This document shows, piece by piece, positions 50,840-59,963 of a stretch of DNA of 64,000 bases. The notes beneath the pieces are model-generated. The model did not search any database. It worked only from the letters and a program-made list of their open reading frames with translations, and was not told the origin of the DNA. The position numbers were made by a program, and so were the translations under genes. Position 1 is the first letter of the stretch; the number at the start of each line of letters is the position of its first letter. Source of the DNA: Gammaproteobacteria bacterium (GTDB lineage Bacteria > Pseudomonadota > Gammaproteobacteria > Burkholderiales > Burkholderiaceae_B); contig JAURJT010000028.1 in NCBI GenBank assembly GCA_030832095.1, positions 83,046 through 147,045 of the forward strand, written 5' to 3'.

Positions 50840-51580
50840 ATGCTGACACCCGACATCCTTAAATCCCTTGCAACAACTGGCACCCTACGCGCAGGCGTCT
50901 ACACCGGTAATTTTTTGTTGATTACCGGCAAAACGCCCGAAGGCGACCCTGACGGGGTCTCACCCGATCTTTGCCGCGCCATCGCGCAAAAGCTTGGCGT
51001 GCCACTCAAACTGATTCCGTTTAAAAGCCAAGACGCTTTAGTGGATGCCGTGGGCAGCAATGAGTGCGACATTGGCTTTGTTGGCGCCGATCCAGATCGT
51101 GCCGCAAAAGTGACGTTTACCCCCGCCTATGTTGAAATTCAAGCCACCTACATCGTGCCCGAGGCTTCAACAATCAAACACGCCTCTGAAGTCGATCGCG
51201 CTGGGGTTCGCATCGCCGTCCCCGCACGCAGCGCCTACGGCCTTTGGCTGAACCGCAACATCAAACACGCGCAACTGCTTGAGGCAGAGGGCTTTGATGC
51301 CACGATTGAGCTCTTCATCACAAACAAACTCGACGCACTCGCGGGTTTACGCGTTGGGCTTGAAGTGGATATTAAAAAAGTCCCGGGTACGCGTATCGTT
51401 GAGGGTGAATTCACCATGGTGCAGCAAGGTGCCTGTACGCGCAAAGGCGATGCAATCGCGGCGCAATTCTTATTCGATTTTCTTGAACAGGCTAAAGCCT
51501 CAGGCTTAGTCGCACAATTGATTCAAAAACACCGCGTGCACGGTTTGCACGTCGCACCCTTGGCCGGAGGCCGTTCATGA
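50840..51580 (+). CDS. family 3 solute-binding-like protein without signal peptide
   Basis: 246 residues from ATG 50840; an upstream ATG at 50762 adds 26 polar residues and no signal peptide. The fold pattern is that of amino-acid-type binding proteins: GTLRAGVYTGNFLLITGK, GVSPDLCRAIAQKLGVPLKL, NECDIGFVGADPDRAAKVTF, and the second-lobe IAVPARSAYGLWLNRN. Without an export signal it should be cytosolic, so it is either a sensor or enzyme-like relative or depends on another route. Its stop overlaps the Bug gene start (ATGA). Confidence 0.82.
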   Translation: MLTPDILKSLATTGTLRAGVYTGNFLLITGKTPEGDPDGVSPDLCRAIAQKLGVPLKLIPFKSQDALVDAVGSNECDIGFVGADPDRAAKVTFTPAYVEIQATYIVPEASTIKHASEVDRAGVRIAVPARSAYGLWLNRNIKHAQLLEAEGFDATIELFITNKLDALAGLRVGLEVDIKKVPGTRIVEGEFTMVQQGACTRKGDAIAAQFLFDFLEQAKASGLVAQLIQKHRVHGLHVAPLAGGRS

Positions 51581-52566
51581 CTTCAATTCGATCGTCCAAG
51601 TCACTGCGATGGCTCGCAACGCTCGCACTAGGGCTTTTTACAGTTGCAGCACACGCACAAACGCCAGAGCAAACCTATCCAAACAAACCACTTCGACTGA
51701 TCGTACCGTTTGCAGCTGGTGGTGCCTCAGATATCTTGGCGCGCATCGTCGGTAAAAAGTTAACAGAGAACTGGGGTCAGCCCGTTGTGGTTGAAAACAA
51801 GGTGGGTGGTAACGCCCAGATTGGCGCTTCGTACGTGGCCAAATCTGAGCCCGATGGCTACACCTTGCTGGTGGTCGATCTGAGCGCACTGACCATGGCG
51901 CCCACGCTGATGAAAAACCTCACCTACGATCCTGCTAAAGAACTCACCCCGGTTGCGATTCTGGCCTACTCTCCTCACATCCTTGTCGTGGCAAACAAGC
52001 TGCCGGTCAAAACCTTCGCCGAGCTCATCGCGTATGCGCGCAGCCAAGCTGTTCCGCTGAATTTTGGCACCCCTCTTGGGGCGGCACCGCACTTAGCGGG
52101 TGTATTGTTGGCACAAAAAGAAAATTTGCAGCTGAACTTTATTGGCTATAAAGGTGGCTCACAAGTCATTGCAGACTTAGCCGGCGGGCAAATCGATCTG
52201 ACGATGAACAGTTTTTTGGCAACCTACCCCATGGCAAAAACCGGCAATTACCGGTTGATTGCTGTCGCAAGCCCCGAGCGCTTTGCCCCAATCCCCGACA
52301 CTCCGACGATTGCCGAACGCATCCCCGGCTATGTGACGGGCTCTTTTCAAGGGATGATGGCGCCTAGCGCAACACCGCAAGCGATCATTGCAAAACTAAA
52401 CGCCGAGATCGCAAAAATTGCCGCGCTACCCGATATTCGTAAACAGTTTGCCGACTTAGGCTCTGAGGCCTTGCCGCGCTCACCTGCAGACCTGCGCAAA
52501 TGGTTGGTTGACGAAACTACGTATTGGGCAAAAGTGATTCAAACCGGAAACGTCAAAATTGAGTGA
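51577..52566 (+). CDS. Bug/TctC-family periplasmic binding protein 5, in a signalling operon
   Basis: 329 residues. A signal peptide ends AAHAQTP. Landmarks are LRLIVPFAAGGASDILARIV, VVVENKVGGNAQIGASYVA, EPDGYTLLVVD, LNFGTPLGAAPHLAGVLLAQ and FIGYKGGSQVIADLAGGQID. It overlaps the leaderless binding protein upstream by four bases and the HD-GYP gene downstream by eight, so it is translated as part of a signalling unit rather than a transport unit. Confidence 0.95.
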   Translation: MTSIRSSKSLRWLATLALGLFTVAAHAQTPEQTYPNKPLRLIVPFAAGGASDILARIVGKKLTENWGQPVVVENKVGGNAQIGASYVAKSEPDGYTLLVVDLSALTMAPTLMKNLTYDPAKELTPVAILAYSPHILVVANKLPVKTFAELIAYARSQAVPLNFGTPLGAAPHLAGVLLAQKENLQLNFIGYKGGSQVIADLAGGQIDLTMNSFLATYPMAKTGNYRLIAVASPERFAPIPDTPTIAERIPGYVTGSFQGMMAPSATPQAIIAKLNAEIAKIAALPDIRKQFADLGSEALPRSPADLRKWLVDETTYWAKVIQTGNVKIE

Positions 52567-54172
52567 CACCCCGTCGGCTCAGACGAACGTACAGTGGCTG
52601 CGCGCATATAAGATTATTGATCTGTATTACGCGGTAGGGTTACTGTTATTTACTGTCGTCCGGCTATTACCTGAACAGTTAGGACTCGATACATATATCT
52701 CGCTCGCGCTGACGAGCATCGTGTTTTTGTTTGTTATAGCAGACCTGTGGTCACTGCATTATCGCGCCCGGGCATTTTTAGCTGACGCCCTCATACCAGT
52801 ACTCACCGTAACCCTCGCCTGCCTCGGAATATGGTTTGTGAACGCTTTTTCCGTGGTGTGGGTGTTTGCGTCGATTCCAGTACTTTTCATTCGCTTGCCC
52901 CTCGTCACTGCGTACGCTGTGAGTACTGCGTCAATTATCGTGGTGCTAAATATCTTGCACTTCAAACATGGCCTCGATACCATCACTCTGACACGCCTCG
53001 CGTTAGCGGGCGGCATGATTATCATCACGCTTGGTGTCTTTTTTCAGATGCTGACCAAAATCAATTCTGCGCTAAATGAAACGACAGTGTTACTCAGCGG
53101 CACCCTGCAGTCTATCGCGCAAGGGGTCTCCGTGATTGGCAAAGACAATCGCTACAAGCTGTTTAACATGCAAGCCTGCGACCTCTTAAATCTACCGCCC
53201 TCGCTACTTGCGAGCAAACCGACGCTGCCAGAAGTCGTACAGTATCAAATTGATCGGGGTGATTTTAGGGATCTTAGTGAGGTTGCACCCGAGGCACGGG
53301 CTTATATCTTTTCTCGTGGCGTTAACGTGGATGAACACGTCAAGAGAAATTACGTACGAAAGGATGTCAACGGTCGCTACATCGAAGTTCAAACGCATCC
53401 GATGCCCTCAGGCGACGTTGTACGCACCTACGCCGACGTGTCGAACTACGAAAATACCAATCGCAAGTTAAAAGAGTTATTGGCCGAGCACCAAGAAATG
53501 AGTCAGGTCATCTTGCAACGCGCGCGCGAACAAATGATCGACTCAATGACCGAACTCGCCTTGACTCGCGATAACGAAACCGGTCTGCACATTCAACGCA
53601 CCAAGCTTTATGTCAAGACGCTTGCGCAAATTTTACGTCGAGCTGAACGTTACCGCGAGCAGCTCTCGGATGAGTTGATCGAAAAAATCGTCATCGCTGC
53701 ACCTTTGCACGACCTGGGCAAGGTCGGAATCCCGGATCAGATCTTGCTGAAACCCAGTCGTCACACGCCCGAAGAGACAGTGATCATGCGCACTCATGCA
53801 CTGCTTGGCGAAACGATTCTGGCAGCGGCCGCTGGCGCCGATCACATGCCCACCTCATTGTTTAATATTGCCGCCAAAATCGCTGGCGGGCACCACGAAA
53901 ACTGGGACGGCAGCGGCTACCCGCGCGGCCTCGCGGGCACCGACATCCCGCTCGAAGCGCGCTTAATGGCCTTGGCTGACGTCTATGACGCCCTGACCAC
54001 CGAACGCATTTATAAAAAAGCCTGGACACACGAGGCGGCCAGCGAAGAAATTTACCGCCTCTCGGGTAAGAAATTTGATCCTGACCTTGTGTTTGCCTTT
54101 GGTCAGGCCGAAGCACGCTTTCGCGAGATTGCCATCGAACTGAATGACGCGACGTCTGTGTCTCAACCTTAG
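52559..54172 (+). CDS. membrane HD-GYP protein, predicted c-di-GMP phosphodiesterase
   Basis: 537 residues starting at TTG 52559 inside the Bug gene. Residues 15-170 carry five to six membrane helices. A PAS-like domain (about 180-295: SIAQGVSVIGKDNRYKLFNM) is followed by a coiled linker. The HD-GYP domain (about 340-525) has the HD pair in PLHDLGKVGIPD, HALLGETIL, HHENWDGSGYPRGL (the GYP motif, intact) and LADVYDALT. It should hydrolyse cyclic di-GMP. It is followed nine bases later by a histidine kinase, linking Bug sensing to second-messenger control. Confidence 0.92.
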   Translation: MSDTPSAQTNVQWLRAYKIIDLYYAVGLLLFTVVRLLPEQLGLDTYISLALTSIVFLFVIADLWSLHYRARAFLADALIPVLTVTLACLGIWFVNAFSVVWVFASIPVLFIRLPLVTAYAVSTASIIVVLNILHFKHGLDTITLTRLALAGGMIIITLGVFFQMLTKINSALNETTVLLSGTLQSIAQGVSVIGKDNRYKLFNMQACDLLNLPPSLLASKPTLPEVVQYQIDRGDFRDLSEVAPEARAYIFSRGVNVDEHVKRNYVRKDVNGRYIEVQTHPMPSGDVVRTYADVSNYENTNRKLKELLAEHQEMSQVILQRAREQMIDSMTELALTRDNETGLHIQRTKLYVKTLAQILRRAERYREQLSDELIEKIVIAAPLHDLGKVGIPDQILLKPSRHTPEETVIMRTHALLGETILAAAAGADHMPTSLFNIAAKIAGGHHENWDGSGYPRGLAGTDIPLEARLMALADVYDALTTERIYKKAWTHEAASEEIYRLSGKKFDPDLVFAFGQAEARFREIAIELNDATSVSQP

Positions 54173-54181
54173 GCATCGCAT

Positions 54182-55651
54182 ATGCAAATTGCTGAACAAG
54201 TGTTTCTCGTACTTTTTGGCACGATGGCGTTGGGCTTGCTCTTTAGTTTCTCCCCGCTCTTCAACAAGCAAAACAGTACTTCGCTCAATGGCTATTGGGT
54301 GCTCGCGGTTGGTTCATACGCTGGCGGATTTTTTATCTTTGCGTTGGTACCGTCGGTACACCCGGCGCTGCTCACCCCTGCCAATATCTGCATCCTTGGC
54401 ACCAACATTTTTAGCGGGCTATTGTTTCGCTCTTGGCGCCAACCCATTGAACGTCCGCTCTCAATCGCGGCGTGGGGTATTTTGCTGTTACTAGGCATCA
54501 CCTACGAAACCATTCGGCAACACGGTGGCTTCGGTGATCGGGTGGTCTTTGTTACGACAGTGTTTGCAATCTGCTTACTTTGGCAGGGCTATGAGGTCGC
54601 GCGCCTAATTTATGCGGGGGGCCCGGTCATACTGAAATTTATTTTTGGTCTCATTTTGATCACTCTTGTGTTGACACTGATCCGCACCTTCACAACGTTA
54701 AATCTCAATCTCGGCCACGTGAGTAACATTTTTAATGAAGAGGTACTATCGCGATTTTTGCGTTGGGGAACACAAGGAACAATGCTGTTAATTTTTTTTG
54801 GGGTGGGTACTTTTTATTTGCAGCGGCAAATATCCGAGCGACAGGAGATGATCGGGGCACTCTCTTCAAAAGATAGCGCACTATCAAGCGAGATTGAAGA
54901 AAAAAATCAGGTTCGGCAACTGCTCGTTGAACGTGACGAATTGATTCAATCCTTAATTAGCGCCAAAAAATCAGCTGAAGTCGGGGCGTTGTCGGCTGCA
55001 CTAGCGCACGAACTGAATCAGCCGCTATGCGCCATACAACTCAATGCTGAATGCCTGCAGATGGAGCTCACGAGCGTTGTGACAAATCCATTGATTAAGC
55101 AAGAGCTCATCTCTAGAATCTTGGCCGATAATCAGCGAGCCTCCGAGATTATTACTGCTCTCAGACAGATATTTTCAAATACGACGTTGGTGCCACAACG
55201 GGTTGATCTGGTTGACACCATGTCATCGCTCGAAAAGTTGTTTTTACCTTTAGCCAAAAAAGAAAATGTTTCGATTCGTCGAAACTATCCCATCACGGGC
55301 GGGTGCCATGTCTTAGTGAATCCGCAAGAATTTCAGCAGGTACTCTTAAATCTTTTAAACAATGCGGTTCAAGCGCTGTCAGACATTACAGACCGTGAGC
55401 GATGCATTGGCATCACCATCAGCAAGACTGGCAATCGCGCGTACTTGAGCGTGGCTGACAATGGCAACGGCATCGATCCGACGACGCAAGCAACCATCTT
55501 TAATCTGCTGAGCTCTAACAAGTATGCCGGAATGGGTTTGGGGTTATGGTTAAGTCAGCATATTATTGAGCGACACAAAGGTCGCCTTTACGTTGCGGCA
55601 CAACCTGGCTGGGCAACTACGTTTATGATTGAATTACCACTCAACGAGTAA
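54182..55651 (+). CDS. membrane histidine kinase
   Basis: 489 residues. Seven hydrophobic helices cover residues 5-225. A coiled linker (240-265) leads to HisKA with the phospho-acceptor His in AALAHELNQPLCAIQLNAE (about residue 276). HATPase_c has VLLNLLNNAVQAL, VADNGNGID and GMGLGLWLSQHI. There is no receiver domain, and no response regulator gene adjoins it, so the partner is elsewhere. It is the last gene of the leaderless binding protein-Bug-HD-GYP-kinase operon. Confidence 0.92.
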   Translation: MQIAEQVFLVLFGTMALGLLFSFSPLFNKQNSTSLNGYWVLAVGSYAGGFFIFALVPSVHPALLTPANICILGTNIFSGLLFRSWRQPIERPLSIAAWGILLLLGITYETIRQHGGFGDRVVFVTTVFAICLLWQGYEVARLIYAGGPVILKFIFGLILITLVLTLIRTFTTLNLNLGHVSNIFNEEVLSRFLRWGTQGTMLLIFFGVGTFYLQRQISERQEMIGALSSKDSALSSEIEEKNQVRQLLVERDELIQSLISAKKSAEVGALSAALAHELNQPLCAIQLNAECLQMELTSVVTNPLIKQELISRILADNQRASEIITALRQIFSNTTLVPQRVDLVDTMSSLEKLFLPLAKKENVSIRRNYPITGGCHVLVNPQEFQQVLLNLLNNAVQALSDITDRERCIGITISKTGNRAYLSVADNGNGIDPTTQATIFNLLSSNKYAGMGLGLWLSQHIIERHKGRLYVAAQPGWATTFMIELPLNE

Positions 55652-55739
55652 GATCTCGATATTAGTGAAAAGCGCTTAATCGCGATGCAAGCCACCCCTT
55701 ACCCCGCGCCCTGAGCGGCGACACCTTACGGAGACAATA

Positions 55740-56486
55740 ATGAAAATGGATTTAACTGGAAAGCGCGCGTTAATTGCTGGCGGCAGCCGAGGCATTGGCT
55801 TGGCGATTGCCGACGCCTATGCACAGGCCGGTGCAGATGTTTCAATTTGTGCCAGAACCGAAGGCCCGTTGCGCGAAGCAGAGGTTGCGCTCAAGAAGCA
55901 CGGTCACAAAGTGCTTGCGACACCCTGCGATTTGGGCGATGCCAACGCCATCAAGCAGTGGGTAGAAGCGTCGGCTAAGTCGTTGGGCGGCATCGACATT
56001 TTGGTTAACAACGCCTCGGGCTTTGGACGCACCGATGACGAGGCCGGCTGGGCCGTCAGCGTTCAAATCGATTTAATGGCAACGGTGCGTGCCTGCCACG
56101 CTGCCATGCCCTACCTCGAGGCGCGCGGCGGTAGCATTTTGCATATTTCGTCGATTTCAGGCCTTGGGGCCAGCGTACGTACGCCGCCTTATGGTGCCAT
56201 CAAAGCCGCCTTAATTGAATACACCCAAACACAAGCGCTGTCGTACGCTGGCAAAAAAATTCGCGTCAACTGCATTGCCCCGGGGTCGATCTTTTTTGAG
56301 GGCGGCACCTGGGACATCGCCAAGCGCGATAAGCCTGAGCTCTACGAACGTATTCTGGCTGGCATCCCCTCTGGGCGTTTTGGGATCCCCGAAGAAATTG
56401 CAACGGTCGCCACCTTTCTGGCCAGTGATCTGGCGTCGTGGGTGACTGGGCAAACCATTGCAGTCGATGGCGGACAAAACCTTTAA
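55740..56486 (+). CDS. short-chain dehydrogenase/reductase 1
   Basis: 248 residues, with GGAG seven bases before ATG 55740. It has the NAD(P) site GGSRGIGLAIAD, NNAS at strand 4, catalytic Ser in HISSISG, and Tyr/Lys in YGAIKAAL. The C-terminal part GQTIAVDGGQNL is typical of FabG-like enzymes. It lies four bases before a second SDR gene, so the pair may oxidise successive or alternative hydroxy groups. Confidence 0.93.
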   Translation: MKMDLTGKRALIAGGSRGIGLAIADAYAQAGADVSICARTEGPLREAEVALKKHGHKVLATPCDLGDANAIKQWVEASAKSLGGIDILVNNASGFGRTDDEAGWAVSVQIDLMATVRACHAAMPYLEARGGSILHISSISGLGASVRTPPYGAIKAALIEYTQTQALSYAGKKIRVNCIAPGSIFFEGGTWDIAKRDKPELYERILAGIPSGRFGIPEEIATVATFLASDLASWVTGQTIAVDGGQNL

Positions 56487-56490
56487 CAAA

Positions 56491-57276
56491 ATGACCGCTT
56501 TAATCAACTCACGCTTAAAAGATCGCACCGTATTTATTAACGGCGGTGCGAGAGGGATCGGACGCGCCAGCGCCCTGCGTCTCGCCTCTGAGGGTGCCAA
56601 GGTATGGATCACAAGCCGCGACGAGGCAGCGATGGCCGAGGCGCTTAGCGAGGCAACCTCTGGTGGGCTCGTGATCCACAGCTTGTTGATGGATTCGGCG
56701 GATGCAACAGCGATTAAAGACGCGATCGCCCAGGTCTATGCGACCGACAAGCGTTTGGATATTCTGGTCAACAATGCGGGCGGCTCGTTACAAACCCCCG
56801 CCCTGTTTGAGCAACAATCAGACGACGACTGGAAGCGGGTGCTAGATCTAAACATTATGGGCAGCGTCTGGGCATGCCGCCAAGCTCTGCCGCTCATGAC
56901 CGCCGCTGGAAAGGGACGTATTGTCAATGTCGGGTCAAAGGCGGGGCGTTTTAGCAGCAAGGTCGCAGGCGCCAACTATGCCGCATCGAAAGGTGCGATT
57001 AGCGCGCTCACGCGTCAACTCGCCGCTGAATATGGCCCCAAGGGCATTACCGTCAATTGCGTATGCCCTGGCTTGGTCATGACACCGCGCACCAAGGCGC
57101 GTTGGGAGTCTCGCAAAACCCCAGAAGAACGCGCCTCGCTGCTCGAGAGCATCCCACTGAGACGTCATGCCGAGCCACAAGATGTCGCTGCAGCGATTGC
57201 TTTTTTGGCGTCTGACGACTCGGCCTTTATTACTGGGATTACACTAGACGTGAATGGCGGCGAAGTGATGGCGTAA
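56491..57276 (+). CDS. short-chain dehydrogenase/reductase 2
   Basis: 261 residues from ATG 56491, just after the first SDR's stop; upstream in-frame starts would overlap that gene. It has NGGARGIGRASALRL, NNAGGS, catalytic Ser in NVGSKAG, Tyr/Lys in YAASKGAI, and GITLDVNGGEVMA at the end. It is classical SDR, with only moderate likeness to its neighbour, so not a recent duplicate. Confidence 0.93.
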   Translation: MTALINSRLKDRTVFINGGARGIGRASALRLASEGAKVWITSRDEAAMAEALSEATSGGLVIHSLLMDSADATAIKDAIAQVYATDKRLDILVNNAGGSLQTPALFEQQSDDDWKRVLDLNIMGSVWACRQALPLMTAAGKGRIVNVGSKAGRFSSKVAGANYAASKGAISALTRQLAAEYGPKGITVNCVCPGLVMTPRTKARWESRKTPEERASLLESIPLRRHAEPQDVAAAIAFLASDDSAFITGITLDVNGGEVMA

Positions 57277-57326
57277 GCCTCACCGACCAATCCCTGGCCC
57301 TTAGCATCACAAAACTGCGAACTCGT

Positions 57327-57803
57327 ATGCGTATCTTTGCCTTAGTTTCTTTGATATTTTTTTCGAGCTTGACGCTAATCGGTTGCAGCGCCGATGGCCC
57401 CGTCAAGCCACCACCGGCTCGGATGGCGTCGGGTCTGTTCAAAAATGCCGATGCCAGCACCGTGAAAAATAATCTCATGAGCGCCTGCTCAAAAAGTCGT
57501 CTGCGCATTCAAACAGACAAAAATGAAATCACATGCACCAGCGCTGAGATTGATCCGCAGCGCGAGGCCATGATTACGGCCCTGATCAACAATGAATGGG
57601 CGTTGCAATACAAAGACGTGGTCAGCTTTACGCTAAGCGTTGAAGGCGCCAACATACGCGTGAGCGCTAACTCGTATCTTGAATTTGTCATGCCCAAAAG
57701 CATGATGGCAGACGCGCCTACTAAATCAACGCGCAACCTGCTCGACGATGCCTCGTTTATCAATGCGCAACAGTTGCTGAAAGCGGCGGGCGCCTCTGAG
57801 TAA
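57327..57803 (+). CDS. lipoprotein of unknown function
   Basis: 158 residues. A lipoprotein signal with lipobox LIGC at residues about 17-20 is followed by a Pro-rich spacer. The mature domain has alternating strands (SRLRIQTDKNEITCTSAEID and VSFTLSVEGANIRVSANSYL), a small alpha/beta fold. Its final helix is ASFINAQQLLKAAG. No family was recognised. It ends six bases before the carbonic anhydrase start and may be co-transcribed. Confidence 0.82.
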   Translation: MRIFALVSLIFFSSLTLIGCSADGPVKPPPARMASGLFKNADASTVKNNLMSACSKSRLRIQTDKNEITCTSAEIDPQREAMITALINNEWALQYKDVVSFTLSVEGANIRVSANSYLEFVMPKSMMADAPTKSTRNLLDDASFINAQQLLKAAGASE

Positions 57804-57809
57804 GTCGCC

Positions 57810-58484
57810 ATGTCATCGCCTAATAACCCTCACCACCTGACCGTTTTATTTGAAAAGAATCAACAATGGGTTGATTCGGTTCGCACCAGCGACCCCGACT
57901 TTTTTAAACGTCTGGCCAATCAACAATCACCTGAATATCTCTGGATCGGTTGCTCTGATTCTCGCGTGCCCGCCAATCAAATCACCGGTTTGGCACCTGG
58001 TGAGGTCTTTGTTCATCGCAACATCGCCAACGTCGTGGTGCACACTGATTTAAATGCCTTATCGGTGATTCAGTTTGCGATCGATCAGCTCAAGGTCAAG
58101 CATATTATTGTGGTCGGACACTATGGCTGCGGCGGCGTTCGCGCTGCCCTTGAAAATATTCGCGTGGGCCTGGCTGACAACTGGATTCGTCACGTTAAAG
58201 ATGTGCATGATAAGCACAGCTCGTACCTCGGACGGGTCATGAATACTCAGCAAAGGCTTGATCACCTATGCGAGCTCAACGTGATTGAGCAAGTCGTGAA
58301 TGTTTGCCAAACAACAAGCGTGCAAGACGCCTGGTCGCGCGGCCAAACTGTCACTGTGCATGGGTGGGTCTACGACCTCAAAGACGGCCTCGTACGCGAC
58401 ATGGGGATCAGCATCGCCAACCTCGACGAACTTGAGCATCGCTATCGTGCCGTGCTCGCTAAGCGCTATTCCGAGTCGGCATAG
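57810..58484 (+). CDS. can: beta-class carbonic anhydrase
   Basis: 224 residues. Zinc ligands are Cys48, His104 and Cys107, and the Asp50/Arg52 dyad is present: IGCSDSRVPANQITGL and VVGHYGCGGVRAAL. It interconverts CO2 and bicarbonate in the cytosol. The length and motifs match proteobacterial Can. A strong terminator follows at 58516. Confidence 0.95.
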   Translation: MSSPNNPHHLTVLFEKNQQWVDSVRTSDPDFFKRLANQQSPEYLWIGCSDSRVPANQITGLAPGEVFVHRNIANVVVHTDLNALSVIQFAIDQLKVKHIIVVGHYGCGGVRAALENIRVGLADNWIRHVKDVHDKHSSYLGRVMNTQQRLDHLCELNVIEQVVNVCQTTSVQDAWSRGQTVTVHGWVYDLKDGLVRDMGISIANLDELEHRYRAVLAKRYSESA

Positions 58485-58515
58485 GCAAGGCTCACGTGCC
58501 TATTGAACGGTTGCG

Positions 58516-58558
58516 GTGAGGTCTAAGCAACTTTTGACAAAAGCTGCTTAGGCCTCAC
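58516..58558. terminator. bidirectional terminator, carbonic anhydrase / MFS gene
   Basis: GTGAGGTCTAAGCA (58516-58529) pairs with TGCTTAGGCCTCAC (58545-58558), one G-U pair, and an inner CTTTTG/CAAAAG extends the stem. It lies between convergent stops at 58484 and 58559. Confidence 0.88.
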
Positions 58559-59788
58559 CTAATTGCGTACTGCTTGGCGCACTCGCCAAAACAAGAAACC
58601 AGCAATAGCCAGATTCAGCAAATTCCAAAGCATGCCGTTGACCATTGCCATTTGGTATGAGCCGGTCAGGTCAAAAATCTTACCTGACATCCAGCCACCA
58701 AGCGCCATCCCAAACATGGTGCACATGATCACCGAACCCACCCGCCGCCCTGCCTCGGCCGCTGGAAAGTATTCGCGAATGATAATTGCGTACGAAGGCA
58801 CAATGCCGCCTTGAAACAGACCAAATAAAGCAGAAATTAGGTAGAGTGATACCAGCCCATCAAAGGGCAAGAACATGAACAAGGCGATGCCTTGCAAGGC
58901 CGAACCCAATAACAGGGTGCGGATACCTCCGATACGATCGCAAATCACCCCCGAAATCAGCCGACTAATGATGCCGCAACCGAGCATCAGTGCCAACATT
59001 TCGGCACCGCGTGCCGGGCCATAGCCCAGATCTGCGCAGTACGCCACAATATGTACCTGGGGCATCGACATGGCAACGCAACACGCCAGACCCGCTACGC
59101 ACATCAAAAACTGTGCATGATTGATATTCAGGCCAAAGGGTCTGGCCACGCCCGCGACCAGATTGTTCGCCAAAGCAGAGACCTGCGCCAACGGGGGGCG
59201 GCGACGCATCAACAACGCAAGCAAGGCCATGCTGATTCCGGACGCCAACCCCATCCAAATATAGGTGTCACGCCAACCAATGGTCGACACCCCCCATTGC
59301 GTCAGGGGTGGCCAAATCGCGCCGGCTAAATAATTGCCACTTGCACAGATCGCTACCGCAATTCCGCGACGTTTGTTCCACCACAACGAGGTATCGGCCA
59401 CCAAAGGCGCGAAGGTTGCAGAGGCGCCAAAAAAGCCCAAAAACAAACCGTGTACCAACGCAAAGACAAGGATATCAGTGGTGTAAGCGGCCCAGATAAA
59501 GCCGATCAGTAAGCCTGCCGCACCGATCAACAGACATGTCCAGACTCCCCACCGGTCGGCCACGCGCCCCATCAGTAAGCCACCGGCACCAAAACCAATC
59601 CACAGCAGCGTTGACGGCAATGACGCCTCAGAGCGCGACACACCAAACTCTGCTTGCACCTCGGGCAACACGACCGACACAATGAACATACAACTGCTGC
59701 CCATCACCATGATGACAAGCGCTTTGACCAGTCGCCACAACGCATAGCGAGAATCAATCAGGTGCTCAGGGGCCGGCTGTGATGTCAT
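58559..59788 (-). CDS. MFS transporter
   Basis: 409 residues from ATG 59788; the frame extends further upstream but that part is not membrane-like. Twelve hydrophobic helices; the loop 2-3 motif is LLMGRVADRWGVW, and the equivalent in the second half is ISRLISGVICDRIGG. It resembles the oxalate/formate-type and monocarboxylate MFS families. Its position opposite the FMN hydroxy-acid dehydrogenase suggests organic acid uptake. The substrate is inferred only. Confidence 0.9.
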   Translation of the reverse strand: MTSQPAPEHLIDSRYALWRLVKALVIMVMGSSCMFIVSVVLPEVQAEFGVSRSEASLPSTLLWIGFGAGGLLMGRVADRWGVWTCLLIGAAGLLIGFIWAAYTTDILVFALVHGLFLGFFGASATFAPLVADTSLWWNKRRGIAVAICASGNYLAGAIWPPLTQWGVSTIGWRDTYIWMGLASGISMALLALLMRRRPPLAQVSALANNLVAGVARPFGLNINHAQFLMCVAGLACCVAMSMPQVHIVAYCADLGYGPARGAEMLALMLGCGIISRLISGVICDRIGGIRTLLLGSALQGIALFMFLPFDGLVSLYLISALFGLFQGGIVPSYAIIIREYFPAAEAGRRVGSVIMCTMFGMALGGWMSGKIFDLTGSYQMAMVNGMLWNLLNLAIAGFLFWRVRQAVRN

Positions 59789-59963
59789 AGAAAGGACTCT
59801 TTTTAGATCGAAAGAAAGCCTAAAAACGTGAACGCAGCGTACCACGCCAGACCAAACCCCGCCCAATACGACAAGTATTTTTAAAAGGGGGAGGATTTCT
59901 GTACATTCCGTTAAACTAAGCCACGAATTTAGCGATGGCTAACAGCCTGCGGAGACCTACCCT

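Noticed and set aside
58559..59866. Longer MFS protein starting at 59866
   Set aside because: The extra 26 residues are not membrane-like; ATG 59788 gives the normal N-terminus.
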